A stretch of 64,000 nt of DNA from Cyrtodaria siliqua (GCA_037043455.1 JAWPHD010003272.1:124001-188000), one strand, 5' to 3'; counted from the first letter of the stretch, positions 33,721-46,516 are shown. Program-made: numbers and translations. The notes: generated by a model not told the origin, from the letters alone.

Positions 33721-34429
33721 TGGTAGGAAAATTGAAGTGTAAACTACTTTCCGTTTTATATATCATTATAATGGGTAGCAAGTTCGACTTAAAATATGTA
33801 TTATAGTGAATACTAAGTTCTGTGTCTCTTAGTATATTTATTATCAACTACTAATTACTACACACAAAAGTATACATCAGAAAACCTTTAGTGAAATATG
33901 CAAGTTCGAATCAGTCTGCTAACTTAACAATGTGCGATCGAGGCTCCTCTCGACCAAGACTATAACAAGTATCCACTCCGTTCTTATTGAGTTCAATCCT
34001 CCAATGTGAGTCGCCCAACCCCGATGAGTCTCGAATGACCGAATCTGCTCCAATATATAGCAGAAATATGTCCTGTATTCTGACTGCCACGTGTACTTTG
34101 CGTAATGGACGTGACTAGTTTCAGGCATCAAATCTCAACATTTTGGAGTAAACAGAATAATTAATCTGGTTCCTGGACCGGTGCTTATACAACCTTGGTG
34201 TCACGAGCTCATTTAGCATGTGATTCTTAGATCATATATTGCCACAAATAGCTGTCACTCATGACTTGACCAGTACAAGTGTCAGTCATGTACGTCACAA
34301 ACTCTGCGCTATGCCTTATATACCAGAACGATTGGGGTGTTCGTCGATTTGAAACTACTTCACACGTGACTCATTCATATTCATGAGTTATTACCAGTTA
34401 AAATATAGACTCTAGAGCTTTAAACAAGA

Positions 34430-34530
34430 TTTACCTCGGGCGTCGTATTGTAACGTAAACAGGGCTTCCCGTGTATCGGAGTCTATTCTCCGAATGCTGT
34501 GTGAAAATATGTCCTCATTGTGCTAACGTG
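34430..34530 (+). repeat. SINE central-domain fragment, unit 2
   Basis: CGGGCGTCGTATTGTAACGT, AAACAGGGCTTCCCGTGTAT. Paralogue of 14995-15100. Confidence 0.7.
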
Positions 34531-34689
34531 CACACGAACAGATTGGACCACACGTAAGGTGTCAGACGAGTCAGGGAGTACTTCCGAGTCGTAGGGTGCT
34601 AAATAGTTCCATGAACAAATCCAAAGTTTCTAGTTTGCATGTGTTTTTCCCAAGATTAGTTTTTATCTAACCTGATGTTGTCTTGTCGT

Positions 34690-35200
34690 GCCCCAAATGG
34701 TTTATTCTCTTGTTCCTCTGACTTTTGCCCAGTCATTGAGTACATTCTTAATGGCTTTCTAGGCTATTGTGTTTTGTATTTAAATATACACGAGCATCTT
34801 TGTGTTTTACTTATATTGCCTATTAATGCTGCCTTGTTGGTTAGAGAATGGTTCATGGCGGGGATTTCTTTATTTGTACTATTCCGTTTTATTGGGTTGA
34901 AGTAGGGTAAGTGTGAAGTTTGGTGCACCCTAGAAAAAAGAGTATGATAATGGACCTTTGGAAACGTCGGAACTTTTGTTGGTTTAAACACCCAGCGGCC
35001 TTTTTGCCACTGACCGTTCCAAGGCGGTAGCCCTATTGTCAACCCTTTTGTGTTTGTAATGTCTTATTTGCCCTTTTATTCATCTTTAAATGTGTTCTTT
35101 GTTTCTGTGTGTGTTTGTTGTTGACTGTTGTCCTTGAATGTTGCTTTTCCTGTTCGATTTTTATATCTATGTCTGTTGTCATGAATAGTAAGTATTTTAC
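34690..35200 (+). repeat. Dispersed repeat R5, unit 2-specific inserted copy
   Basis: Contains CCCAGTCATTGAGTACATTC, GGTTAGAGAATGGTTCATGG, CACTGACCGTTCCAAGGCGG and ATTGTCAACCCTTTTGTG. It is inverted relative to 32005-32740. Unit 1 has nothing here (site ~15100), so this is a post-duplication insertion or rearrangement. Confidence 0.75.
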
Positions 35201-35589
35201 TGTGTTTGTCAGGACTATTTTTTTGGAGAGTATGAGCACAGCGGGTAGGTAGAGATTTGGTTTTGACAGATGTTTATTTCAAAATATGCACAGTGTGAAT
35301 GAATGACGCGAAATGTTGAAAAACTGAATCGGTGTTTTATTCCAGATATGGGATCGTCTGCGAGCCAAATGTGTTTAATTCACATAATTAACGTGTATTT
35401 AAGCGAACGCATGTTGTGGAACTTGTGACTGATCTCGAAAAATAGCCCATTTTGCATTATGTTCAATGGGCTGATTTTTCACAGGACTGACACCGTAAGT
35501 GTCGAATATGTCTGAATCGAGTGACTATGTCTGAGGCAAATTGAGGGGGCGTCTCAAACAACTTAATCGTTGATATCTATCAATAAAGT
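35201..35589. other. Unit 2-specific non-coding sequence
   Basis: Unique sequence with an imperfect palindromic phrase around CCCATTTTGC...CAATGGGC (35447-35470). Homology to unit 1 resumes at TGAGGCAAATTGAGG (~35530). No gene. Confidence 0.5.
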
Positions 35590-36055
35590 CGAAGCGAAAC
35601 CACGTGACTTTTTGATCGGTTGCTCGGCAAAAAATGTAAATAAAGCGCTCGATTCAGTTAGGTTTCTTCATAACTTAATATTAAACGAATTTTGTTCAAA
35701 TAACGCGCACCACATATCCTTACAATGTGAGCTCTTTTCTCCGACGCAAAATGCAATTTGGTTCATTCAGTACTTTTTGAGATTAGCCCTCCCAAAATAT
35801 ATATGGTCATACATTTATTTCTTTTCCACGACTTTTGGAGGGATAATCTCAGAAAGTACTAGATAAATCAAATTAACAATTGCGGCGGAGCAAAGAGTTC
35901 ACTTTGGAGGTATGTGCGCTTTATTTGAATAACATTCGATAAATAATAAGAAAATTATAAAGCGAACACTTGCCTGAATCGAGCGTTTTGTTTACACTTC
36001 TTATGCCGTAAATCCGATCAAAAGGTCACGTGATTTCGCCACTCTGGATTATTAG
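35590..36055. mobile_element. Non-autonomous TIR element, unit 2
   Basis: Counterpart of 15170-15965 with the same long inverted ends. Its centre carries a second inverted repeat: AGTACTTTTTGAGATTAGCC...CCC near 35779 against GGAGGGATAATCTCAGAAAGTA near 35838. This resembles a nested foldback. Confidence 0.7.
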
Positions 36056-37099
36056 CGAGAAGACTTTGCTTACTATTTTGTTCCTGGATGAGGAACATTA
36101 ACGAAATAAAATAGACACACTAAATTATATAAGGAATTAATCAAATAAATCGGTTTTAAGTAATTAAATCGGAAAAAAATAAAATATTTTTAACAGTAGT
36201 TTGTGTTGGTAACGAAAACCGATCTTCAAAACATGAATAACGAAAAACGCAACTAAATAATTCATTGATAAAAGCAGGGACGTATAATACTTTATGTCCC
36301 TGACAAACTAATGATACATACATTTCCGAAAATTAGTACACGCGTTTAGCAATTTAATTTGAGAGAACAGGCGAAATAGCCGAGTGGCCGATTCTGTATT
36401 ATTTAATTGGGATATCATGGTAATGATATTAATACATTTATAAATTATAATGTTTGATGTACAATTGTTATATAAAAAAACATGATTTAGCATATATAAC
36501 CATGTATCGTATGCTAATTCATATTTTTTAAGGTTTAATTTTTAAATAAATTAATGTACGTTTTTTAGATTATGTTACTAACCCTAAATGTAATACGGTT
36601 TATGGCTTATTACACATGAACGGCATGTCAAAACATAAAAAATATGCATTAAGTAGATTGTGGAATTGTTAGTGGAGTAGTAAGTGAAACAATCTACCCG
36701 AAGAAATGGCCCTTAAGCAAGATTTGAATACTTCACAGGAAACCTTGAAATGGTGTTTTTATACTGATGTTATCCAATCATTATCTCTTTTAACTATATA
36801 ATTTGTGTTCATTGTATTATTGTTTCTAATCTTGACTTTATTTTACTAAATAACACAGGCGCGCGCAATTGCTCGAAGTTACCCGTGAAGGTGTGCAGAA
36901 GAATATCTATACAGATAGAGACACCAAGTGGAGTGGGGGGTCATAGCGATTAGATTATAGTGGGAGAAGTCCTTATGAGTAGTCATAACACTGTATGGAA
37001 TTTTCCTAGTGACCTATAGTGAGCAAAGGCTAATTATCTACCTCACTGAACATTATTGATTCACGATTTACACTAGACAGTATGCCAGATCTATAATAT

Positions 37100-37860
37100 G
37101 ATTCTTATATCATTCTCATATGATACCTATTATAAGATACTTATATAAAATGGGCCGTATATGATCCAATATAAGTTTTATATAAGAATCTTATAAGTAT
37201 TATATTCGAATCTAACAAGGTTTATTAAAATATTCAATGTTGATTGGTTAATGGGGTGGTCTGAATATATATATATAAACCTCTGATGTCATGTACGTTC
37301 CAACAACACATTTAAATAGGAAGAAGCTGCATATTCTTCTCATTTGATGTTGAGAGATAGGCATACCATGTAAGTTGTGAGAATTTGTTTGTATTGTATG
37401 CCATCTCTCGACAAAATGTGTTTCATGATACATAAAACTCCATGTTAGATAAGAAATAAAATATTTAAAGCGGGTTTATATTGTGCGAGATCTAAACCTG
37501 GTGTTTGGTACTTGAAACACATCGAAACCGTGGGCCTCCGGCCCTTGGTATCGATGAATCTCAAGTCCCGCCCACCAAGTATTGCTATGGGACATTATAA
37601 ACTCGCTGGAAATATTTTATTTCTTAAATCATATAAAAGTTGAAAAATATGTTTTTCATGAAAATATATGAAAATGTGTATGTTTTAAAACTGAACAAAA
37701 AGTATTCTTATATGTAAATTATATGTTTTATAAATACCATATCATATGAAATATTTTACACGAGAAGTCTATGTGGCTCATTTTATATAGGAATCTTATG
37801 ATAATCATATGATTCTCCTATAAGAATGCAATCATATGTGTATTATATATGACACAATTG
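37100..37860. mobile_element. AT-rich long-TIR element with nested MITE, unit 2
   Basis: Counterpart of 17020-17715. The outer inverted arms are better preserved here (TAAGATACTTATATAAAATG near 37134 versus CATTTTATATAGGAATCTTA near 37778). The nested MITE occupies about 37449-37625. Confidence 0.6.
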
Positions 37861-38308
37861 CCTTTGTACATTATACTGTAGTGTATGTCTTTGATGCTTA
37901 TGCTAAACATATTGTACTGATTGTTTAATGCTGAATAAAGTCATTTGTTTTTGTTTTATACTAGACATAGTGACTATATGTCACGTATATATATCTGGGC
38001 GTAACTGCTTATTTATTGGTTCATTTACATGATAACGTTTATATACACGCATATATAACGATTTCTCCGAAGGCAGTGGCTGTTGAACAAAATAAAAGAC
38101 AAATGGCACACATATAATCCCGTTGTTTAATTCCAAGTTACCAACGAATACATCTATCGTACTTTATTATTTTGACATTTTGATGTTAATTAAACGTTGT
38201 AAAGTAGACATTTTATACATGGTTTAAAATATATAATATATTCATTGATGAGATTTAAAATTGCTATGACAGCGATGATGAGTTTTGAAAAAGGGTAAGC
38301 TCGGACCT

Positions 38309-38405
38309 TATAGTACCTCTCATGAGCAGACTCAATAATACCGAGTTTGCTACGGTTCTCTCTTGTTTGCGTTTGATCCTTCCGAGGGATCATCTTTTCT
38401 GTATT
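38309..38405 (+). repeat. Dispersed repeat R4, unit 2
   Basis: TAGTACCTCTCATGAGCAGA, CTCAATAATACCGAG. Paralogue of 17757-17860. Confidence 0.75.
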
Positions 38406-40286
38406 TATTTATATGTGCATATACTCATCAGTGTGTTGTAGGGATACTGAACCAAAGTTATAGCGCAACATAAATATTTTCCCTATTGTATTCTGTATAA
38501 TGTTTATTGTTTAACATGTTTTTTTCTAACCATTCACACATTCTTCCCGAGTTTTACCATCAGTTGTTCCTACCAAACATTTTGAATCAAGGTAGGCGAC
38601 CTCGCTTCTCTCTGTTCAAATACCGTGATTTGCCTTACATACTGATTACAATTCAACTTTGGATCACGACGTGCTAGAAGTACACATCAGCACAGAAATA
38701 CAGGTGTTCACATGTAAGGGATGCATGTGCGTTAACGTGTGTATTACAACAGACGTCCCACTGCTACCATGTGTAATTATAAGATTGTGTTATCAAAGTG
38801 AAAAACTCAAAGAAACTGTTCATTGCTACCTTACCATTACATGTGCAATTATGAAAATTATATAGGCAGCGAATAAACCCATCGACTAGTGTATAACACG
38901 GCGGTATTTACGAGAATACCGCATTATAAATGGGTATTAGTAAAATACAGATTTGCACTTATTCCATTCCAATACTTGCGTTTCATTCAGTTTCATTATG
39001 CTCCGTAAATCCCACACGTGAAGATCCCGGAAATATTGCCGCAGTCTAAACTTTAGTAGACTGCTCTACGAAAACGTCATTTGAGGCAATACAACGGCAA
39101 GCTTTGAACATTGAAAAATATGTGTTTAAACCATTCAAGTTTTTTAGACGGGTTCCCTAGGAATTGAAGTTGTAATGCATGATTATTGTCGGCTACATGA
39201 TTCACAGTCTGTTAACCATAGACATATTCTAAAGCTATATAAGAGTCAGCTGACTTCGGCAGCTGAATAACCATCAAAAAATAATAATAATAAGTGCAAT
39301 TTAACATGTATCAGAAAACGATTAAAATTAATCCAAGCCCCCGTTTAAGGTGTAGCACACCCATTGCAACACAGGAAGTGTCGGCCTGGGGTAGTCACAT
39401 TTTAGCGTCAATAAATAATTCTCATTTCTTTTTGTAAAAAAAGGCTTTTTCACTAATTTAAAGTGCTATTTTTGATTTATTTCACATTGTTTATCTATTT
39501 GTTACATTTTCAAGCATCGTCATGTTAAAATTGTGACTTTTTAATTTATTTTGCTTATATGGAAATGAGTGTATGAACACAATATTATGGCATCTCAGTG
39601 TTTATGTTTTTAAAGGGAGCATTCATTCATGAGACAAGTTCTTTCTTAGAAGATACATGACCCCAACTTTTCTGTGGATTTTTGGCAGCATATGTGTCAT
39701 TTGTGATGAGAATGCAAGTTGTTCATGTTTAATGTGGGCCTAGATATGAATGACAACATGGCATTTACATTTTAATTCATACACAACTCAATGCAAAAAT
39801 CAATGGGCGTGTTAAACTTCAAATTCTGAACTGATTCTCAACCTAAAATTGCACAAAAAAACTCACTAAGCAACTTTATTAGTTTCCATTTCATTTTAAA
39901 TTATGTGTCCATCACATAAGTTATATAGGCAAAAACGCTATAACTTGGTTCAGTATATAACACGTAGCTCAGCAGTATATCAATTAAGGGCCTGCGGAGG
40001 AAATTGTATTGTTATTATAAAGCTCGACGTCAAGGTTGATGAAAACATCAAAGTGAAATGCAATGCGACGATTATGTATTGCACATATATCAAGTCAAAC
40101 TCTGTCTAAACTAGTTTAATTCAATTTAACCAGTCATTTAACGTCTACCAACTTAAGCTGCCGAAGTAAAACATATTCACTATTAATATTATATTATAGT
40201 TATGCTATTTATCAAATATATGAATACCGTGACGCCTTAACATTGGATTTGAAAAATACACAAAATACGTAAATGTATTTTCTGTG
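38406..40286. other. Non-coding, left of the unit 2 minisatellite
   Basis: 38520-39265 is unrelated to unit 1, where the 62 bp satellite lies. 39266-40286 is colinear with 19037-20130. The frame at 38659-38865 has no recognised domain. Confidence 0.5.
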
Positions 40287-40746
40287 GATGCAGTCAGATG
40301 TGCTTTGATGGAAATGCAGTCAGATGTGTTGTTGATGGAAATGCAGTCTGGTGTGTTGTTGATGGAAAAGCAGTTAGCTGTGTTGTTGATGGAAATACAG
40401 TCAGATGTGTTGTTGATGGAAATGCAGTCAGGTGTGTTGTTGATGGAAATGCGGTCAGGTGTGTTGTTGATGGAAATGCGGTCAGAGGTGTTGTTGATGA
40501 AAACACGGTCATGTGTGTTGTTGATGGAAATGCAGTCATGCGTGTTGTTGATGGAAATGCAGTCAGATGTGTTGTTGATGGAAATCGAGTCAGGTGTGTT
40601 GTTGATGGACATGCAGTCAAGTGTGTTGTTGATGGAAATGCAGTCAGGTTTGTTGTTGATGGAAATGCAGTCAGGTGTGTTGTTGATGGAAATGCAGACA
40701 GGTGTGTTGTTGATGGAAATGCAGTCAGATGTGTTGTTGATGGAAA
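40287..40746. repeat. 27 bp minisatellite, about 17 copies, unit 2
   Basis: Same unit as 20131-21588, a third as long. The first unit lacks one base (GTGCTTTGATGG), changing the frame near the left edge. The non-repeat sequence on both sides is nearly identical to unit 1. Confidence 0.92.
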
Positions 40747-40876
40747 AAAAAGCTGATATGTGTATGTCCTGCACACAGGTGCAATACAATTAGACATTCT
40801 TAAACTCCTCAGGCGGCTCACGAGCTCACCGATATGTACGTAGTTTTTAATCTTCTTTTGTATGTAGACCATATGA

Positions 40877-40882
40877 TTTATT
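40877..40882 (-). promoter_or_regulatory. Candidate polyadenylation signal of GPCR copy C
   Basis: Minus-strand AATAAA about 60 nt past the stop codon, conserved with copy B. Confidence 0.5.
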
Positions 40883-40938
40883 CTTAAAAGTAAACCTGCA
40901 TTTTGATAAATAGTATTTCCGAAAGACCCGGATGCTGA

Positions 40939-42051
40939 CTATGCGCAAATTTGCACAATTTTGGCTTTTGTAGCGTTCTTTAATTTCCATAGGTTTTGTC
41001 GAATGTTATAATTCCATTTAGTTCTGTTCTTGTTAAACATACGTAATACTTCCTTTCGAAATTTGGTACCGCTTAAACAATACAATAAAAAGTTTAAGGA
41101 ATTGTTTGTATACATAAGCATATTCACGATTGCCCACCACAGATCCAGTTTAGCGATTTGAAGCATATTTGCATCCTTTATCCAGTAGACGTAGCCAATA
41201 TTAAATATGCTAATTGGTGATGTACTGACGAAGAATAAAATGTTAAGGGTAAATAATATGGCGGTCATGGAGGATTGTTTACCATGATGATTGGACTGCA
41301 CGTTTCTATGTCCATTTTGTTTTAATGCAGAATGTACTATTCTGGAGTCCACTTTCTTTCGACTTTGTATGACTTTAAACAGAATCAGAGCGTTTCCAGT
41401 AACAATAATCATTAATGGTATCACACAAAAGGCACATAAATCTATCCATGGCCAAGTTTTGTTAATGAACACGACATAGTTTTCGTTTATCTCCACACAC
41501 TTATTCACTGCTACGACATTACCGACGTCGTCACGTGTCTCTTTAAATGTCATACCGTATATGAAGTGGGAATGTAGGCCTAATACAAATATACCAATTG
41601 ATGTCATCAAAGCTATTGCTGACTTCTTGGTGCATGCAGTCTTGGCGCGGTGAGGAAACCACACGTAAATCACCCTTTCAATTGTAACTGCTATTAGGAT
41701 CCATGCGGAAAAATCCAAGGAACTGTAAACCAGCCAAGTATTGATTTTGCAACCTGCAGGACTGACATGTCGGACATCTTCCTCAAATAAATAAAGTAAC
41801 CATTGTCGAAAGAGACCTGAATATAACACCACAAGATCGGAGAAAGACAGAACCGTTAAATAAAGCGCAGTTGTTGAGGTGCGAATAGACTTTCGGGTTA
41901 GCACAAATATTGACAAAATATTTCCAACTGTTCCAAATAAGATCAAGATGGGTGGAATTATTTTCCAAATGAAGATTCCAGCTTTATGCTCAGCGTATTG
42001 TGTAGAGTCGTCGATGTCCACAACAACGCTATTATTCGATATGTTAGACAT
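40939..42051 (-). CDS. Rhodopsin-like GPCR copy C (peptide-receptor-like)
   Basis: Intronless class A receptor. The frame is open from 42159 (406 residues); I prefer the internal start at 42051 (370 residues, MSNISNNSVVV), by the same reasoning as for copy B. Landmarks are GTVGNILS in helix 1, LYLTVLSFSDLVV in helix 2, the AGCKINTW and VNKCVEIN cysteines, an intact ERV at the DRY position (arginine codon 41674-41676), SPISIFNIGYVYW in helix 6 and NSLNFLLYCLSGTKFRKEV in helix 7. The C-terminal tail has an extra NLWKLK relative to copy B, an 18 nt in-frame difference. Of the three copies this one looks most canonical and is the best candidate for a working receptor. The ligand is unknown; FMRFamide-receptor/GPR139-like peptide receptors are the closest family I can suggest. 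Confidence 0.9.
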   Translation of the reverse strand: MSNISNNSVVVDIDDSTQYAEHKAGIFIWKIIPPILILFGTVGNILSIFVLTRKSIRTSTTALYLTVLSFSDLVVLYSGLFRQWLLYLFEEDVRHVSPAGCKINTWLVYSSLDFSAWILIAVTIERVIYVWFPHRAKTACTKKSAIALMTSIGIFVLGLHSHFIYGMTFKETRDDVGNVVAVNKCVEINENYVVFINKTWPWIDLCAFCVIPLMIIVTGNALILFKVIQSRKKVDSRIVHSALKQNGHRNVQSNHHGKQSSMTAILFTLNILFFVSTSPISIFNIGYVYWIKDANMLQIAKLDLWWAIVNMLMYTNNSLNFLLYCLSGTKFRKEVLRMFNKNRTKWNYNIRQNLWKLKNATKAKIVQICA

Positions 42052-42159
42052 TATATCACAGTTTAAAGTCCATATGCTTTTTATATTTTCCGTATCAGAA
42101 CTGTGGTATTTAAATATTGCTAATTGTTTCTCAGCGTTTGCAAAATGTTTCACATACAC

Positions 42160-43380
42160 ACTATATATCCTGAATACATTAGGTAGTAACCTGCTGCATT
42201 ATCACGAAATAAATCCGAATGGATGGAATATTGTTGTTCCAATGAATCATTTTAATATATTAGAACGTTTACATAGCAGTTATCTGTGTTGCGATCACAA
42301 GGCGTATTTTATGTTAAGTAAACTGGCAGGATATACGTTTTTTATAGTCTTGTTTCGCTAAAACCTCTGCAGGCGCTCCTGAAAATAAATGCAAACGAGT
42401 GTAAAATAGTTAATCTGAATTGCATAACAATTCTTATACTTGTATCTGAGGCACCAGCGTGCAATGATGTGTCGTGTTTTTGCAATATTACGTTTCGGTG
42501 ATTTTATCTGTAGATCCGCATCTCGTATACGTCATTGAAATATGACTATCCTTACCTTGTTTCTTCTATGTGTTTCTTCTAGAATATACGACAGAAAGTA
42601 CTCAATATTCGAAATGTCATTATACATATAGATGTCAGTATACAATTCTGACCAGACATATTACGTACTATTTCGCCGAAAACATCGTAGAAAGTTGGAA
42701 TTTAGAGAATTTAGAGAAAGTGTTCAAATGCCTGTACTGTATTCTTTTTCAAAAAACAAATGAAATAAAAAAACAAAAAATGTATATAATACATAAATAG
42801 AAAAAACACCATGGGCAAAAGGTGTTAACGGTAAATTTATTCATTTTGTGTTGCTTAAAGTTCTGGCACATATGTCGTAACTATGTCAACTGGCTTACAT
42901 ATAAACCTCACACCAAGTCATACATAGACAGGGACAAAGGTAACGAGCTTCAAATTGTAGAACAAATCGGGATAAGGTTGTTACGGAAAAATAAAAAATA
43001 AAAAAACACAAACCATAAACCCATTTATGAGTGACATGCGTTGAATTTAGAGTGTGTTTAGTGTTGAACCACTTACTGATTTAAATGATGACTTTTCTAC
43101 AATTTAAATGACAAATGCGTTCGAAAACGTTTACTTATTAATTTTCACAAATAGTTCGACCGATTACACTACAACAAGTCAATGAAACATGTTTCTGTCA
43201 TTGTTTTTTTATATTTGTGAAGACAAAACGTGCAATAGATATCTTACATTTTACATGAAAATGCACCATAAAATGATAAATAAATGAAGGTGCATACGTA
43301 TTCTAAAAGACAGCTATTTAATAGCAGCGGCTAATATGGGCATTGCCATCAAACATCAGTGACATTACAACTGTTTAATT
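42160..43380. other. 5' flank of GPCR copy C
   Basis: Colinear with 22987-24220. Small indels only, and no supported gene. Confidence 0.55.
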
Positions 43381-43382
43381 CC

Positions 43383-43545
43383 TTAGATTCCAATGGTTAG
43401 AACTATTTATCAGAGTGAGTGGCTACTGACCCGAGAAGGGTATTATTGCACTCGGCGTACCGGTCGTGCAAGAGCCAGTAGTCACTCCCGAGGATAAATT
43501 GTTCTAATTCATTGACTTCTAAGGCATTAAATAGTTGTTTTATTG
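43383..43545. mobile_element. Foldback MITE, unit 2
   Basis: Counterpart of 24225-24385, with the GCACTCGGCGTACCGGTCGT centre and inverted flanking arms. Confidence 0.7.
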
Positions 43546-45768
43546 TATCATAAAATATAAGGTTTATTTTATTCTATTGATTTCAGTTGATTTGTTTTAC
43601 TTATAAATTTGAACTGAAATAAGAAATAGTGTAAGGCCATGCACAAACAAAGTGTTTCCCTACTAAAGAATATGAAAAGGATCACTACGCTACTATTTTT
43701 ATTTATCGCCATTTAGGCCAAATAAAATAATACCTGTGTTTACTGTTACATTGTTACACAATTATTGGTCGGTAGGTCGGCTTTCTTTTCTTTTCTTTTT
43801 TTAATTTTTTTTATTGTATTGTTCATAATCTTCTTTTGACTGGTTGAACCGGGATGTCGTCTTTTTCAGCTGTCAGTGTCAGTTGTCCAGACGATATATT
43901 GATCAAGGTCGTATGAGGTGTTAGTGTTAAAAAAGCGCGTTAATGACACCGATGTTCTATCAAAATGGTCAAAACTATTTAATCACACATGACTGTTTCT
44001 AGACCAATAAAAAACGCTTATATTTTATGATATATATAATAATTTAATTTAGAGTTTGCCCTGAAAATGTTCGCACAAACACTCTCTTGCCAAAATACAT
44101 TCTAGTCAATACAATCTTTACATAAATACGAAACTGTGTACAATTATGGTGAATATCAAATTGAATAAGTAATGAACAACGACACACACAATACAGCAAT
44201 ACAACCTACCGTATTGATATACTCGACCGACAACATTTATTTATTATTTTCTTATTTTCTGTCATACTTTCATCGGTTCTATACTCACTGTTGTCCTTCT
44301 TTGATCTGTTGCTTTTATGATTTCCTAACAATCCACGGTATATCACTGTACATCACGGTATATCACGGCATATCACGAGTTCTTTGTATTTTTCTCAGTT
44401 TTCATTCTTGATTCCAGCAAGTTGTGCTTTTTAGTAAAAGTCCATTTCATTCACATTTTCCATCATACACTTTTAGTTTAATAGACTACTTTAAAATAGT
44501 TTAACGTCCAAATACCAAAGTTGAAACATAATTAATATATTTATGTTTCAATGCAAAATATTATTCAACACAATCTAATTTCTTCTGAAAGTTAGTAAAG
44601 CTGTTCACAAGTAAACTATATAATGAGTCACTGTTGGCAGTAGACTGTCTTTATCTCAATATACATATTTACATAATGCATTTCTTATATACATATTTCC
44701 AATCCCTCCGTGGAATAATGCATTTCTTATAAATCCTAGCCAGTATTAAGAATGTATGACGTGCTTGCGGATACACAATTACCAATTACAGGACCAAGCA
44801 ATTGCTGAGGAAGTTATTTACAGCATCCCATCGGTATATTATAAATATGTTTATATCGCAATTGTCTGTGCTTTGATCTGGTTCGCATATATCGTCATTG
44901 TTTATTCTAAGTACACTCTTCAATGAGTTATTATACAGTATCACGTTAATAACGCGAATATCTCTGTGGAGACATCTGCATAGACACGCCTACACCAGGT
45001 GAAAACATCGTAAACAGATTGATCTGATTAATGTATTAAAACAACATTCATCAATTATTATATCAATATCAAGCTGTACAACAGAAGTTTTGTGTTTATA
45101 ATATAACGTTTCCTGTTAATTAGGGAATCTACACCTAAGTCAAAGATGAAGAAATGATTGTAACATACATGCTTCGTTTATTTTGGGAACAAATATTGAC
45201 TATTCAGACACGCAAAAAAAGTTGTATAATGAACGAGCTTCATATTTTGGAACAAATCAGGATTACTCTGAGAAAGACATCTAAATACAACATCAATTAC
45301 TGGAAAGTATATCGTGCATAAACATTTGTATTATTTCTTTTTACCAAACCATAAATGAATACCATTTGTTTATTTCATGCCAGAGAAAAAGGTTTTAAAA
45401 TACATTTTGATAAAAAGTAAGATGTGTTTTGCTTCTCCTGTAAAGTTTTATGAAAGTAAGTTACAATAGTTTCGCCTTTGCGAGGCTGGTCAGGGTTTAC
45501 AATTTCCGGCTGCTCATCAGTCATTTCTCCAAAACACCCCTTGTAGCATTAATGGAATGATCTTAATTTAAAGAAAGGACAGTCCGTTATACATTCATAG
45601 CGAGCTAAGGGTTAAATGTAACTCTTATCCCTGTGACTATAATATCTAATATCATCGAAACTATAAATATAGAATAGATAATGTTGTAGAGGACTGACAT
45701 GGTTTGATACAATCCCAACATGTGTACATTGCTTATTAGATGCAATGCTTCACATACGCTCTTCTATA
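43546..45768. other. Non-coding, paralogous to 24386-26666
   Basis: Colinear with unit 1 with modest deletions, for example missing sequence near 43960 relative to 24810-24880. Nothing gene-like was recognised. Confidence 0.55.
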
Positions 45769-46249
45769 TATCCTGAAACGCAACTCAACTCGGGAATTTC
45801 CGCTATATAATGTATATACTGCACACTTAATTCCACATAATAATCCAAAGAAATCCCAAGATGTTTTGTAAAAAAAAAAGGTTGCAATTAACTAGAGAAA
45901 GGACTAGAGAAATTCGATTTTGTAGACGTTTTAATCACACTACACCGTGTAACAAGAAATTCATAAATGTTGAAGTTCCTCGTTGAAAAACTGAGCAAGT
46001 TCAATACTGTGTTTAAAGTAAAGAGTTTTCAAAATGTTGCATCCTAAGTTTGCTCACATGCTTGAGCCAAACGCGTACTCTGTCAATAATGCAACTTTGC
46101 AGGAGTACTTTTTGCTGAATTATGTGTTGTTTTAGTATTTTTCCAAAAGGAAAGATCTTACGTAGCCATGTACCATTCGATTAACAGCAGCATATTGTAC
46201 ATACAATATATAGCGGAAATTCCCGTGTTGCGTTTTTTTTGCGTTTCAG
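45769..46249 (-). mobile_element. MITE-A copy 5 (unit 2), inverted relative to unit 1
   Basis: Located at exactly the paralogous site of copy 3: flank GATGCAATGCTTCACATACG on the left and ACAGGGATTTTAGGCATATG on the right. The interior is reversed; the CTTACGTAGCCATGTACC block is near the right end. The right terminal repeat is interrupted by the SINE that follows. Confidence 0.85.
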
Positions 46250-46503
46250 GGCTGGCGTGGTGCAGTCGGTACTGCGGCGGATTTGTAACTTTTCCTTAGC
46301 CTCGTCCGTCGGATGGGGACGTAAACCGGGCGGTCCCGTGTATCGGTCTATCTTCCGAGCACGTTAAAGAACCATAGGAATCTGTTCGATAATAAGAGTA
46401 GGGCAGGTTCCCGGATTCCTATGTATCCTTCCCCTCTCTCTGGGACGGCTCTAAATAACCTGTACTGTATGGATGAGCCGTTAAACAACATTCAATTCAT
46501 TTA
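46250..46503 (+). mobile_element. Full-length tRNA-derived SINE with 13 bp target duplication
   Basis: Starts GGCTGGCGTGGTGCAGTCGG (A-box-like head). It has a central domain (CCTCGTCCGTCGGATGGGGA, CGTAAACCGG, CACGTTAAAGAACC) and ends GAGCCGTTAAACAACATTCA + ATTCATTTA. It is flanked by TTTTGCGTTTCAG at 46237-46249 and again at 46504-46516. It sits in the terminal repeat of MITE-A and is absent from unit 1, so it inserted after the duplication. The central domain resembles those of widespread metazoan SINE superfamilies; no name is assigned. Confidence 0.9.
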
Positions 46504-46516
46504 TTTTGCGTTTCAG

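Noticed and set aside
40284..40793. Plus-strand repeat frames over the unit 2 minisatellite as genes
   Set aside because: Same artefact as in unit 1. Several overlapping frames are open at once.
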